Assembly: GCA_963808545.1 (NCBI GenBank)
Contig: CAWEGB010000008.1
Span: forward strand, 248,001 to 312,000
Length of the DNA stretch: 64,000 bases
DNA from: JACVRW01 sp963808545
Lineage (GTDB): Bacteria > Actinomycetota > Thermoleophilia > Solirubrobacterales > Thermoleophilaceae
Direction: 5' to 3'
Shown one piece after another: positions 50,525 through 60,464 of the stretch. The translations under genes were made by a program, and so were the position numbers. The notes beneath the pieces are model-generated. The model was not told the origin of the DNA. It worked only from the letters and a program-made list of their open reading frames with translations, and did not search any database. How positions within the stretch are numbered: position 1 is the stretch's first letter; every line of letters starts with the position of its first letter.

Positions 50525-51019
50525 GTGTACCGGTACGAACAGGCCAACCCGATCCAGCGGCTGATCCGCTGGTCCGCCGGCCTGGCTCCGATGTCGTGGT
50601 TCTACGCCCGCACCCTGCGCCACATCGATCGCCTGGTGTACGGGGCCACGCGCGGCCGGGCCACCTTCACCTCGTTGATCAGCGGGTTGCCCGTGGTGCT
50701 GTTGACCACCACCGGCGCCCGCAGCGGCCGCCTGCGCACCCTGCCCCTGGTGGGCGTGCCGGAGGGCGAGCGCCTCATCGTGATCGCCTCCAACTTCGGT
50801 CAGCACCACAATCCGGCCTGGTATTTCAATCTGCGCGCCCACCCCCGCGCCACGGTCGAGTTCGGAGGGGAGCGGCGAGAGGTGGAGGCTCAGGAGCTCA
50901 GCGGCGACGAGCGCGAGCGCTGGTACGCGCTCGGCATGGACATCTATCCCGGCTGGGCCTCCTATCGCCGGCGCGCGGCGCATCGCCAGATCCCGGTGAT
51001 CGAGCTGCGCCCGGCCTGA
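50525..51019 (+). CDS. F420-dependent nitroreductase-like (DDN family) protein
   Basis: This 164-residue protein has a split-barrel flavin/F420-binding pattern: LPVVLLTTTGARSGRLRTLP, VGVPEGERLIVIASNFGQHH, NPAWYFNLRAHPRATVEFGG. The T-T-x-G-x-x-S-G and HNPAWYxNL motifs are typical of deazaflavin-dependent reductases. It starts at GTG 50525. It is divergent from recA. The physiological substrate is unknown. Confidence 0.9.
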   Translation: MYRYEQANPIQRLIRWSAGLAPMSWFYARTLRHIDRLVYGATRGRATFTSLISGLPVVLLTTTGARSGRLRTLPLVGVPEGERLIVIASNFGQHHNPAWYFNLRAHPRATVEFGGERREVEAQELSGDERERWYALGMDIYPGWASYRRRAAHRQIPVIELRPA

Positions 51020-51036
51020 CCGCCGCCCGGCGACGG

Positions 51037-51777
51037 TCAGCGGCGGAAGCAGACCTGCACCTCGGTCCGGTAGCTCACCGTCACCGAGTCTTCCCCGACC
51101 AGCCCGCGGGCGGCGCCGATGACCTCCTCTCGTTGAGCCGCCGGCAGCGAGGCGATGAAGCTGATCGAGCCGACGCGGTCCGCCATGCCCTGCCTGTCGA
51201 GGGTCTGGCGGTTGGCAAAGCGGTGCTCCTCGAGCGTCCCGAACCGGCCGGCGGAGTGACTGAAGGCCGCCCGCCATTCGTTCGAGTGGTAGCTGGGAGT
51301 GTCGCGGCGGTGGGGGGCGATCAGGGCCTCGGCCGCCCGGTTGACCGGATCGTCCTTCAACCAGCGGTTCCAGATGAGGGCGAGCGCGCCACCCGGCCGG
51401 AGCACGCGATGGATCTCCTGCAGCGCGCGTGGCCCATCGAACCAGTGGAAGGCCTGGGCGACGGTCACGACATCGACCGTGCCGTCCGGGAGGGGGATCG
51501 CCTCGGCAATTCCGTCCATGACCCGCGCCCCTGCCGGGAGCGCCGAGCGCATCTCGGCCACGGGCTCCACGGCGATGATCTCGGCTCCCGTGGTGAGCAG
51601 CTCACGCGTGAGCACGCCGGTGCCCGCCGCCAGGTCGAGAACCATCCGTCCCGGACCGAGCGCCAGCCGGTCGGTCAGCCAGGTCAGCGCCTCCTCGGGA
51701 TATCCCGGGCGGCCGCGCTCGTAGGCCCGCGCACCTCGCGCAAAGCCGGCAGCGGCGGCCGGATGGAGCGCGGTCAC
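51037..51777 (-). CDS. Class I SAM-dependent methyltransferase
   Basis: This 246-residue protein has VLDLAAGTGVLTRELLTTGA (motif I), IIAVEPVAEM, AIPLPDGTVDVVTVAQAFHW (Methyltransf_11 type), HRVLRPGGALALIW and a C-terminal helical region. GTG 51777 overlaps the GNAT stop by four nucleotides (GTGA). The substrate is unknown. It is the last gene of the ftsK-rodZ-cinA-thpR-GNAT string. Confidence 0.88.
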   Translation of the reverse strand: MTALHPAAAAGFARGARAYERGRPGYPEEALTWLTDRLALGPGRMVLDLAAGTGVLTRELLTTGAEIIAVEPVAEMRSALPAGARVMDGIAEAIPLPDGTVDVVTVAQAFHWFDGPRALQEIHRVLRPGGALALIWNRWLKDDPVNRAAEALIAPHRRDTPSYHSNEWRAAFSHSAGRFGTLEEHRFANRQTLDRQGMADRVGSISFIASLPAAQREEVIGAARGLVGEDSVTVSYRTEVQVCFRR

Positions 51778-52328
51778 GGCTCGAGGTCCGGGGCCAGCCG
51801 GGCGAACATCAGAAGGTCCTCGAGCACGCCGTGACGGCGCCGGTAGCGCCGCAATAGCCCCTCGCGGGTGAAACCGGCGCGCTCGGCGAGCCGCACCGAC
51901 GCCGAGTTCTCGGGATGGGCGAGCAACTCCAGCCGTTCGAGCCCGAGCTCGTCGAGCGCCCAGCCGGACAGCAGGCGAACGGCGTGCGTACCCGCACCGC
52001 GTTCGCGCGCCTCGCGCGCCATCCAGTAGCCGATCTCCCCCTTGCGGCTGGCCCAATCGAAGTTGGACATGCCGACCGAGCCGAGCAGGGTGTCGCCCGG
52101 ATCCACCACCGCCAGGGACAGCTCACGGCCCGAACGCAGGGCGACGACGCGACCGGAGAGGAACTCGAGCGCGTTCTGCTCGGTGTAGCCGTGAGGGATC
52201 CCCGTCCAGCGCGGGATCTCGGGGTCGCGGCAGGCCGCGGCGATGGCCGCCGCATCGGAGTCGCGCCACGGCCGCAGCGCGATCCCCTCGCCCTGCAGCG
52301 GCGGGTCGGGCAAGGCGAGCGCGGGCAT
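51774..52328 (-). CDS. GNAT-family N-acetyltransferase (RimJ-like)
   Basis: This 184-residue protein has GIALRPWRDSDAAAIAAACR, LLGSVGMSNFDWASRKGEIG YWM, AREARERGAGTHAVRLLSGW (acetyl-CoA loop), and LELLAHPENSASVRLAERAG FTREGLLR. This resembles RimJ/RimL-type ribosomal-protein acetyltransferases, but the substrate cannot be assigned. ATG 52328 is chosen because the upstream frame lacks coding character. Confidence 0.88.
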   Translation of the reverse strand: MPALALPDPPLQGEGIALRPWRDSDAAAIAAACRDPEIPRWTGIPHGYTEQNALEFLSGRVVALRSGRELSLAVVDPGDTLLGSVGMSNFDWASRKGEIGYWMAREARERGAGTHAVRLLSGWALDELGLERLELLAHPENSASVRLAERAGFTREGLLRRYRRRHGVLEDLLMFARLAPDLEP

Positions 52329-52362
52329 GCGGGAACCGTACGTGAGCGGTCCGGGGCGGCCT

Positions 52363-52920
52363 CTAGAGCGGCTGGCGCGACAGCGGCTCGTACAGCGCGC
52401 CCTGCGGGCGAAGCGTGGAGCGGTAGAGGGTGAGTGTGGATGCGGCGAAGGGCTCGCCGGGAGGCGGGACGTCCGGCAGCCGCCCAACCCGGCGCCGGCC
52501 TCGCTTCACCCGCGCCAGGGTCAGGTGCGGCCAGAACGGCCGCTTCTCGGGGCGATACCACCCCCCGGCCTCCAGGGCGTGCGAGCACGCGGCCTGCAAC
52601 CCGCCGGCGCGTCCGTCCTCGTCGGCCAGGTCCAGCGCGAACAGCCGCGGGTCGCGCGGAGGCACAGGACGGACCTCGGCCGCGGTCAGTCGCGGCGACC
52701 CGAGCCCTGCGGCCGCGCCGAAGGCCGCCTCGGCGATGCGTCCTGCCGCCGATTCGTCCTGCCAGCCGAGGAACACGAGGGTCACGTGCAGATTCACCGC
52801 GGGCACCGGTCGCAGGTCCTCTCGCCCGGCCACCAGCGCATCGCGCCAGCCCGCCAGAGCCGCCCTGGCTTCCTCCGAGACGTCGAGGGCCAGGAAGAGA
52901 CGGCAGCGCGGCCCGCTCAG
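52363..52920 (-). CDS. thpR: RNA 2',3'-cyclic phosphodiesterase (2'-5' RNA ligase family), CTG start
   Basis: The product is about 185 residues with two HxTx motifs, NLHVTLVFLG and WPHLTLARVKRG, which form the active site of ThpR/LigT enzymes. The N-terminal CRLFLALDV is the conserved first strand. No ATG, GTG or TTG lies between the cinA stop and this strand. A CTG at 52920 overlaps the cinA stop (CTGA), with GGGGAGGA nine bases upstream, so CTG is the likely start. Otherwise translation must begin inside cinA. Confidence 0.85.
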   Translation of the reverse strand: MSGPRCRLFLALDVSEEARAALAGWRDALVAGREDLRPVPAVNLHVTLVFLGWQDESAAGRIAEAAFGAAAGLGSPRLTAAEVRPVPPRDPRLFALDLADEDGRAGGLQAACSHALEAGGWYRPEKRPFWPHLTLARVKRGRRRVGRLPDVPPPGEPFAASTLTLYRSTLRPQGALYEPLSRQPL

Positions 52921-54194
52921 GGAAAGCCGTCCTCCCCGGTGAGGGCACGGCGCAGCAGGTGCATGGCGACGGTGGTCGAGCGGTCGCGGATGTCCGCCCG
53001 GTCGCCGGGCAGGATCGCCCGCCGGGTGATCCCGCCACCCTCGGCCAGGCGCACGCTCCAGCACACCGTGCCAACGGGCTTCTCCTCCGTGCCGCCGTCC
53101 GGGCCCGCCACGCCGGTGACCGACACCGCCGTGTTCGCCCCGAACCGGCTCAGTGCGCCCTCGGCCATTGCCGTCGCCACCTCTTCGGAGACGGCGCCGT
53201 GCGTGTCGATCAGCGCCGGGTCCACTCCCAGCAGGTCGAGCTTCGCGTCGTTGGCGTAGGCCACCACGCCGCCGGCCACGTAGGCCGAGGCGCCCGGCCG
53301 GTCGGTGAGTCGCGCGGCCACCAGCCCGGCGGTGCAGGACTCCGCTGTCGCGACTGTCCGGCCCGCGAGCAGCGAGGCCACCTGGTCGTCCACGCGCGAA
53401 CCGTCCTCCGAGAAGATCTCGCGCGCGTGCTTGTCGCGCACCAGCTCGATCAGCCGTTGGTAGGCCTCCGCCGCGCCGGGCTCGAAGCGAGTGACCATCT
53501 CGATCTCACCTCTTCGCAGGCATGTGGTGATCTCGAGCGCCTCGAAGCCGCTCACGTCGCGCTCGGCCTCGCGCAGCGTCTCCGCGAGCCCGGACTCGGG
53601 CAACCCGAACATGCGCACCATCTCCTGCCGGTAGCTCGTGTGGGAGGCGATCGCCGTCTGGACGGTCTCACTGGCCACCGCCACGTCCCACATCGGCTGC
53701 AGCTCGCGCGGCGGCCCCGGCAGCACCACCACGACCGGCGAGCCCGGCACCACCAGGCCCGGCGCGGTGCCGACCGGGTCGATCACCTCGGCACCCTCGG
53801 GGATCATGGCCTGCTTGCGGTTGGCGGCCCGCATCGCCTCGGGATCCCAGTGGGTGAAGCGCCGCATCAGCGGCTGCAGGATCTCGAAGATGCGCTGCTC
53901 GAGCCGCTGATCGAGCACCAGCTCACGCTCCGCGAAGCGGGCAACGAGCTCGACCGTCATGTCGTCGGCCGTGGGGCCGAGGCCGCCGCTGGTGATCACC
54001 AGGTCCACCTCCTGGGCGGCCATGAAGCGCAGCTGCGCCTCGATGTCCTCGGGCCGGTCCCCGCAGATGGTGATGTGGGCCAGCTCGACCCCCTGCTCGA
54101 GCAGCCGGTCCGACAGCCAAGGACCGTTGCGGTCCTGGACCCGGCCGGTGAGCACCTCCGTGCCGGTGACGACGATGCCCGCGCGCACAGCCAT
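52917..54194 (-). CDS. cinA: Competence/damage-inducible protein CinA (nicotinamide-nucleotide amidase type)
   Basis: This 425-residue protein has an N-terminal MoCF-like domain (RAGIVVTGTEVLTGRVQDRN, VDLVITSGGLGPTADDMTVE, LPGPPRELQPMW) and a C-terminal amidase domain (TVATAESCTAGLVAARLTDR, GGVVAYANDAKLDLLGVDP, VTGVAGPDGGTEEKPVGTV). Family members hydrolyse NMN or ADP-ribose pyrophosphate. In many actinobacteria cinA precedes recA, as here. It lies 4 nt after the rodZ-like stop. Confidence 0.93.
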   Translation of the reverse strand: MAVRAGIVVTGTEVLTGRVQDRNGPWLSDRLLEQGVELAHITICGDRPEDIEAQLRFMAAQEVDLVITSGGLGPTADDMTVELVARFAERELVLDQRLEQRIFEILQPLMRRFTHWDPEAMRAANRKQAMIPEGAEVIDPVGTAPGLVVPGSPVVVVLPGPPRELQPMWDVAVASETVQTAIASHTSYRQEMVRMFGLPESGLAETLREAERDVSGFEALEITTCLRRGEIEMVTRFEPGAAEAYQRLIELVRDKHAREIFSEDGSRVDDQVASLLAGRTVATAESCTAGLVAARLTDRPGASAYVAGGVVAYANDAKLDLLGVDPALIDTHGAVSEEVATAMAEGALSRFGANTAVSVTGVAGPDGGTEEKPVGTVCWSVRLAEGGGITRRAILPGDRADIRDRSTTVAMHLLRRALTGEDGFP

Positions 54195-54198
54195 CAGG

Positions 54199-54951
54199 TC
54201 ACGCGCAGGGCCGCTCGCCCAACGGGATCGGCCGGGAGCCGCGCACGGTGAAGGCAAACCCCACCGGCTCCGGCCCGGGCTCGAGCGGTACCTGCTTGCC
54301 GTTCTTGGTCATCCGCACGTCGGTCTTGCCGAGGTTCACCCTCACGCGCCTGCCGCGGAAGGTCTGGGCGGCGTCGATGGTGCCCTGGAAGACGACCGGC
54401 GAGCCGGCGCCGCGGTCGATGCACACGTACGTGGGCGTGATCGGCGCGATGCGCAGCACCACGCGGGTCGGTGCGGGGCGCTCCCGGGGCCTGGGCCGGT
54501 TCGGGGTCGTGTCGGTCTCGGGCGTGGTGTCCGCGGCCTGGTCCGAGCCGCCGTCCCCGTCACCGCCCGAGAGCAGGCCGACCGCCACCAGAGCACCCAC
54601 GATCCCCACCAGGATCAGGAGCAGCAGCGAGCCGGCGCCCAGGCGCGGGCCGCTTCGCCGCCGGTCGCGAGCGAGGTTCGGCGGGCCGAGCGACTGGATG
54701 TGCTCGACGTCGTCGCCGCTCTCGTAGCGGGTGCGGTAGTCCTCGAGAATGAGGTGCGGGTCCAGGCCGAGCAGCTCGGCATAGGTGCGCAGGAAGGTCT
54801 TGACGAACGTGGGCCCGGGGAGCATCCCGAACTCCTCGTTCTCGAGCGCGCGCAGGTACTTGGCCCGGATCTTGGTGCGCTCCTCGACATCCGCGATGTC
54901 GAGTCGCTGCCGCATCCGTGCCTCTCGCAGCGTGTCGCCGATAGTCGGCAT
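54199..54951 (-). CDS. RodZ-like HTH membrane protein
   Basis: This 250-residue protein has an N-terminal HTH_25 domain (GDTLREARMRQRLDIADVEE, RTKIRAKYLRALENEEFGML, PGPTFVKTFLRTYAELLGL) and a TM helix at about 104-126 (LLLLILVGIVGALVAVGLL). A linker rich in D, T, P and R follows, then an extracytoplasmic beta domain (YVCIDRGAGSPVVFQGTIDA, DUF4115-type). RodZ organises the cell-shape/elongation machinery. It sits between ftsK and cinA. Confidence 0.88.
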   Translation of the reverse strand: MPTIGDTLREARMRQRLDIADVEERTKIRAKYLRALENEEFGMLPGPTFVKTFLRTYAELLGLDPHLILEDYRTRYESGDDVEHIQSLGPPNLARDRRRSGPRLGAGSLLLLILVGIVGALVAVGLLSGGDGDGGSDQAADTTPETDTTPNRPRPRERPAPTRVVLRIAPITPTYVCIDRGAGSPVVFQGTIDAAQTFRGRRVRVNLGKTDVRMTKNGKQVPLEPGPEPVGFAFTVRGSRPIPLGERPCA

Positions 54952-54981
54952 TGGGCACGGATTCTGACGATCGCCGGCGGG

Positions 54982-57417
54982 CTAGTCCTCGGCGGACGCG
55001 CCCACGGCGGCGTCGGCGAGGCTCTCCAGCACCCGCGGGAGGTCGGCCTCGGTGATCAGCACCTGGCGAGCCTTGGAGCCCTCGTAGCCCGAGATCACGC
55101 CGCGGCGCTCCATCATGTCGATCAGCCGGCCCGCCCGGGTGTAGCCCACGCGCAGGCGCCTCTGCAGCATCGACGTCGAGGCGCTCCCCATCTGCACCAC
55201 CGTGGCCACGGCATCGGCCAGCAGGTCGTCCTGGTCGGGGTCGAAGTCTCCCTCCGCGGCGGCCTCGTCTCCCTCGGGCTCCACCGCCTCGAGCAGCTCC
55301 TCCTGCAGCTCCGGCTCCCCCTGGAGCCGCCAATAGTCGGTGAGCTTCTCGATCTCCTCCTCGGCGATGAACGCGCCCTGGATGCGGGCCGAGCGCGACT
55401 CGCCCGAGGGCCGGAAGAGCATGTCGCCCTGTCCCAGCAGCGACTCGGCGCCGTTCTGGTCGAGGATCACGCGGGAGTCGGTCTGGGACGAAACGGCAAA
55501 GGCGATGCGGGCCGGAACGTTGGCCTTGATCATTCCCGTGATCACGTCCGCGCTAGGGCGCTGGGTGGCCAGCACCAGGTGGATGCCCACGGCGCGGGAC
55601 TTCTGGGCCAGGCGGATGATCGAGTCCTCCACGTCCGCGGGGGCGACCATCATCAGGTCGGCCAGCTCGTCGATCACGCAGAGGATGTACGGCAACGGCG
55701 CCTCGCCCTGCTTGACCCGCACGCGGTTGAGCTCCACCAGGTTGCGCGTCTTGGCCTTGCTCATCACGCCATAGCGCTCCTCCATCTCCTTGAGAAGGTT
55801 GCCGAGCACGTTGGCCGCCAGCCGGGGACTGGTGACCACCGGCGTGAGCAGGTGAGGGATGCCCTCGTAGTAGTTGAGCTCGACCCGCTTGGGGTCGATC
55901 AGCACCATGCGCACGTCGTTGGGCGAGGAGCGAAGCAGCACGCTCGACAGCATGGCGTTGACGCAGCCCGACTTGCCCGAGCCGGTGGTGCCGGCGATGA
56001 GGATGTGCGGCTGCTTGGCGAGATCGGTGCCGATCGCCTTGCCGGCGATGTCCTTGCCGAGCCAGACCGACAGCGGCGACCAGCCGGAGGGAGGATCCTG
56101 GAGGACATCGCCCAGGTGGACCATGCGGCGCACGCGGTTGGGGACCTCCACCCCTACGGCCTGCTTTCCCGGCACCGGGGCCAGGATGCGCACCTGCTCC
56201 GCGGCCAGCGCGTACGCGATGTCGTCCTTCAGCTGGGCGACCTTGGACATCTTGACCCCGGGCGCCAGCCGCAGCTCGTAGCGCGTGACGTGTGGGCCCG
56301 TGACCGTGCCGATCACTCGGGCGTCGACGCTGAAATGGCCGAGCGCCTCCACCAGGGCGGCCCCAACCTTCTCGATGCCCTTGGTGTCGATCTTCTGCGC
56401 GCCGTTGCTGCGCTTTAGGAAGGAGAGCTTGGGCATGCGGTAGTCCACGCCCTCGGACTCCGTGACCGGTGAGCGGCGGTGACCCATCGGGGTGAGCTCG
56501 TCGGGAGCGGGCTCGGGCTGCTCGTCCTCGTCCACGGGCTCGGGCAGGGGCTCGGGCTCGGGCTGCTCGTCCCATTCGGGCTCAGCGAGTCTCCTCTCCT
56601 CCTCCTCCTCCTCCTCGTGGTCGTCGCCGCCGTAGAGGTCGGGGTAGCGCTCGGACCCGTCCAGGGCCGGGGCCTCCACGTGGGTGGCGCGCACCACGGG
56701 CTCGCGATCGTCGGGCTCGGGCGGCTCGAGTGGCTCCGGCGCGTCAGGTTGCGGGCGGCGCTCGGTCGCCGAGGGCGGCAACGGACGGGTGGGCAGATTG
56801 AGGGTGTCGGCCGTGCGCCGGACCCGGTCGCCGGTGGTGGAGGCCGCCTGGCGGGTGGCGTTCAGCAACCCCGCGAGCGAGGCGCCGGTGAGGAGCAGCA
56901 CGCCGGCGATGAGCAGGAACACGAACAGGATGTGCGACCCCGCCAGCGAGAACAGCTTGCTGGAGGTCCAGAGCAGCGATTCGCCGATCACGCCACCGTG
57001 GCGCTCCAGGTAGGCGGCATCGAGGAAGCCGTCGCGGGGCCCGTCCCCGGGGCCCAGACCGAGCGACCCGGCCGCGAAGCCGAGCGTGAGCGCCCCGCCC
57101 AGGCAGGCGGCACCCGTCTTGAACGGGTGCGTGCTCGGCAGCGACGGGCGCATGATCAGCAGGCCGCCGGCGGCCAGCAGCGCCACCGGGGCGGCGTAGG
57201 CCACCGCTCCGAACAGGAACCGGAGGCCGTCGGCCAGCGCGGCGCCAAGCTGGCCGCCCTGCCAGCCGAAGTAGAAGACACAGGTGAAGAAGGCGGCGAA
57301 GGCCACGAGGGCGAGGCCGATCAGGTCCCAATGGCGCTGCTCGAATCGCGGCAGGTCGAACTGGGGCCACCAGGCCCCGCGCGCACGGCGGCGCTTCCTG
57401 CGGCGTGATGCAGCCAT
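54982..57417 (-). CDS. ftsK: DNA translocase FtsK/SpoIIIE
   Basis: This 811-residue protein has four N-terminal TM helices (about 33-190) and a P/E-rich linker with an acidic run near 270. The motor domain follows: alpha/beta part with GPHVTRYELRLAPGVKMSKV, Walker A AGTTGSGKSGCVN, Walker B YILCVIDELADLMM, and ATQRPSADVITGMIKANVPA. A C-terminal gamma winged helix (about 730-800: RRLRVGYTRAGRLIDMMERR GVI) reads KOPS-like sites. It clears chromosomes from the division septum. ATG 57417 is preferred over upstream starts. Confidence 0.95.
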   Translation of the reverse strand: MAASRRRKRRRARGAWWPQFDLPRFEQRHWDLIGLALVAFAAFFTCVFYFGWQGGQLGAALADGLRFLFGAVAYAAPVALLAAGGLLIMRPSLPSTHPFKTGAACLGGALTLGFAAGSLGLGPGDGPRDGFLDAAYLERHGGVIGESLLWTSSKLFSLAGSHILFVFLLIAGVLLLTGASLAGLLNATRQAASTTGDRVRRTADTLNLPTRPLPPSATERRPQPDAPEPLEPPEPDDREPVVRATHVEAPALDGSERYPDLYGGDDHEEEEEEERRLAEPEWDEQPEPEPLPEPVDEDEQPEPAPDELTPMGHRRSPVTESEGVDYRMPKLSFLKRSNGAQKIDTKGIEKVGAALVEALGHFSVDARVIGTVTGPHVTRYELRLAPGVKMSKVAQLKDDIAYALAAEQVRILAPVPGKQAVGVEVPNRVRRMVHLGDVLQDPPSGWSPLSVWLGKDIAGKAIGTDLAKQPHILIAGTTGSGKSGCVNAMLSSVLLRSSPNDVRMVLIDPKRVELNYYEGIPHLLTPVVTSPRLAANVLGNLLKEMEERYGVMSKAKTRNLVELNRVRVKQGEAPLPYILCVIDELADLMMVAPADVEDSIIRLAQKSRAVGIHLVLATQRPSADVITGMIKANVPARIAFAVSSQTDSRVILDQNGAESLLGQGDMLFRPSGESRSARIQGAFIAEEEIEKLTDYWRLQGEPELQEELLEAVEPEGDEAAAEGDFDPDQDDLLADAVATVVQMGSASTSMLQRRLRVGYTRAGRLIDMMERRGVISGYEGSKARQVLITEADLPRVLESLADAAVGASAED

Positions 57418-57469
57418 CCCGGGGACATTCGACGGGTAGCCGCGCCTCACCTCCCTACCATGAGTCCCG

Positions 57470-58149
57470 ATGGCCGGACGTCCCAGGGTGCTCGTGGTCG
57501 AGGACGACGCCGATATCGCCAGCGTGCTGCGGCGCTCGCTCGACAAGGAGGGCTACGAGGTGCGCGTCGCCGGTGACGGCGAGGCGGCACTCGTGGAGTC
57601 GGGCAACTTCGAGCCCGATGCGGTTGTGCTCGACCTCGGGCTGCCCCGCCTCGACGGGGTCGAGGTCTGCCGGCGCCTGCGCGAGGACGGCGACGTGCCC
57701 ATACTCATCCTCACCGCGCGGGACGGCCTGGACGCCCGCGTCGAGGGACTCGACTCCGGCGCTGACGACTACCTGGTCAAGCCGTTCGAGCGCGACGAGC
57801 TGCTGGCGCGCATGCGCGCGCTCCTGCGCCGCCGGCCGCCGCGGGGCAGCGCCTTCGTGGTGGTGGGAGACCTGCGGCTCAACCCGGACACGCGGGAGGT
57901 ATTCCGCGGCGACCGGGCGCTCGAGCTGACCGCGCGCGAGTTCGAGCTGCTCGAGCACCTGATGCGAAACGCGCGCATCGTGGTCTCCCGCCAGGCCCTG
58001 CTCGACGAGGTGTGGGGCTACCACCCCTTCGCCGAGACCAACACGGTCGACGTGTTCATCTCCAACCTGCGCCGCAAGCTCGAGGCGGGCGGCGAGGCGC
58101 GAATCCTGCACACCATTCGCGGGGCCGGCTACGTGCTGAGGGACGAGGC

Positions 58150-58153
<4 letters not shown>
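57470..58153 (+). CDS. OmpR-family response regulator
   Basis: This 227-residue protein has a receiver domain with the acidic pair in VLVVEDDADIASVL, phospho-acceptor D54 in AVVLDLGLPRLDG, ILTARD and the lysine in DDYLVKPFER. The winged-helix DNA-binding domain carries TAREFELLEHLMRNARIVVS and ETNTVDVFISNLRRKLE. It is translationally coupled with the downstream kinase (GTGA overlap). It is divergent from ftsK by 52 nt. Its targets are unknown. Confidence 0.93.
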
Positions 58154-59616
<1,463 letters not shown>

Positions 59617-59626
59617 GAGTCTCGTC

Positions 59627-60389
59627 GTGAAGTCGTTGCTGTCCCGGCGCCCGTCCCCCGCCCTCGTAATCGCCTGCCTGGCCCTGTTCGTGTCCCTCTC
59701 CGGCGTCTCCTACGGGGTCGCCACCGGCTTCATCGACAGCCGGGAGATCAAGAACAACGAGGTGCGGACCAAGGACCTGCGCAACAACGACATCCGCACC
59801 CGCGACCTGCGCAACAACGAGATCCGCGGCATCGACATCCGCAACTCCACGGTCCAGGGCCGCGACATCGGCATCAACCAGGTGACCGGCACCGACGTGC
59901 GCGAGAGCACCCTGCAGAAGGTGCCGAGCGCCACGGCGGCGGACACGGCGACGAGCGCGACGACCGCGGGGAGCGCGGCAACGGCCGACAACGTCGAGGG
60001 CGATCCCGCTGACCACGCTTCGCCGAGGGCGGAGCCGCAGTGGCCCTCCTGACGCCACGGGCCGCTCACGGTGAGCGCTGCCTGTCTGCCCGACGTTGCC
60101 GACACCAGGCTGTCCGGATACGCGTGAGCCACCACGGAGGCGAACTCGGCCGCCGACGGCTTCAGCGACAACTACCCCGCGCTCGGACCTGGCGACGGCC
60201 CCGAGGAGGTTTCCTTCATCCAGGACCTCGCGGCGGCGCCGCGCAGCATCGGCCAGGACACCTTCGTGGCCTGGGCGCCCAGCGGCAAGGCGCTGAGCGG
60301 CGTGCTCTCGCTCACCGCCGACGCCTCTGGCAGCCGGCTCGTGCAAGGTGCACGGCCACATCGGCCTGCCAGGGCTGACCGAGTGGTGA
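59627..60389 (+). pseudogene. Degraded secreted repeat protein
   Basis: ATG 59627 gives an intact N-terminus: a signal/TM helix (PALVIACLALFVSLSGVSYG) and then NNxxR-type pentapeptide-like repeats (KNNEVRTKDLRNNDIRTRDL RNNEI), as in a secreted family common in this lineage. After DNV near 59997 the frame is lost. The rest is readable in other frames: GPLTVSAACLPDVADTRLSG YA, a TGA at 60125, then TTEANSAADGFSDNYPALGP and DTFVAWAPSGKALSGVLSLT. The last piece, CKVHGHIGLPGLTEW, is in a further frame ending at TGA 60387-60389. At least two frameshifts and one internal stop are needed. Confidence 0.7.
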
Positions 60390-60432
60390 GAACGTAATTC
60401 CGGCACTCCTGTTGCCGCAATCACGTTCTCAC
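60386..60432. terminator. Long imperfect hairpin, likely bidirectional terminator
   Basis: GTGAGAACGT at 60386-60395 pairs with ACGTTCTCAC at 60423-60432 (10 bp). After single mismatches, ATT/AAT and CGGCA/TGCCG extend the stem, leaving a 7-nt loop (CTCCTGT). It starts at the ancestral stop codon of the secreted-protein pseudogene and lies 32 nt from the convergent rnj stop, so it could end both transcripts. Confidence 0.65.
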
Positions 60433-60464
60433 GTTGCGGGCTCGCGGAGTCGTCGGACCTCCGG

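Noticed and set aside
52434..56418. Very long plus-strand open frames (605 and 819 residues) opposite thpR, cinA, rodZ and ftsK
   Set aside because: They are antisense to well-supported genes, rich in R/H/P/G, and contain no family motifs.
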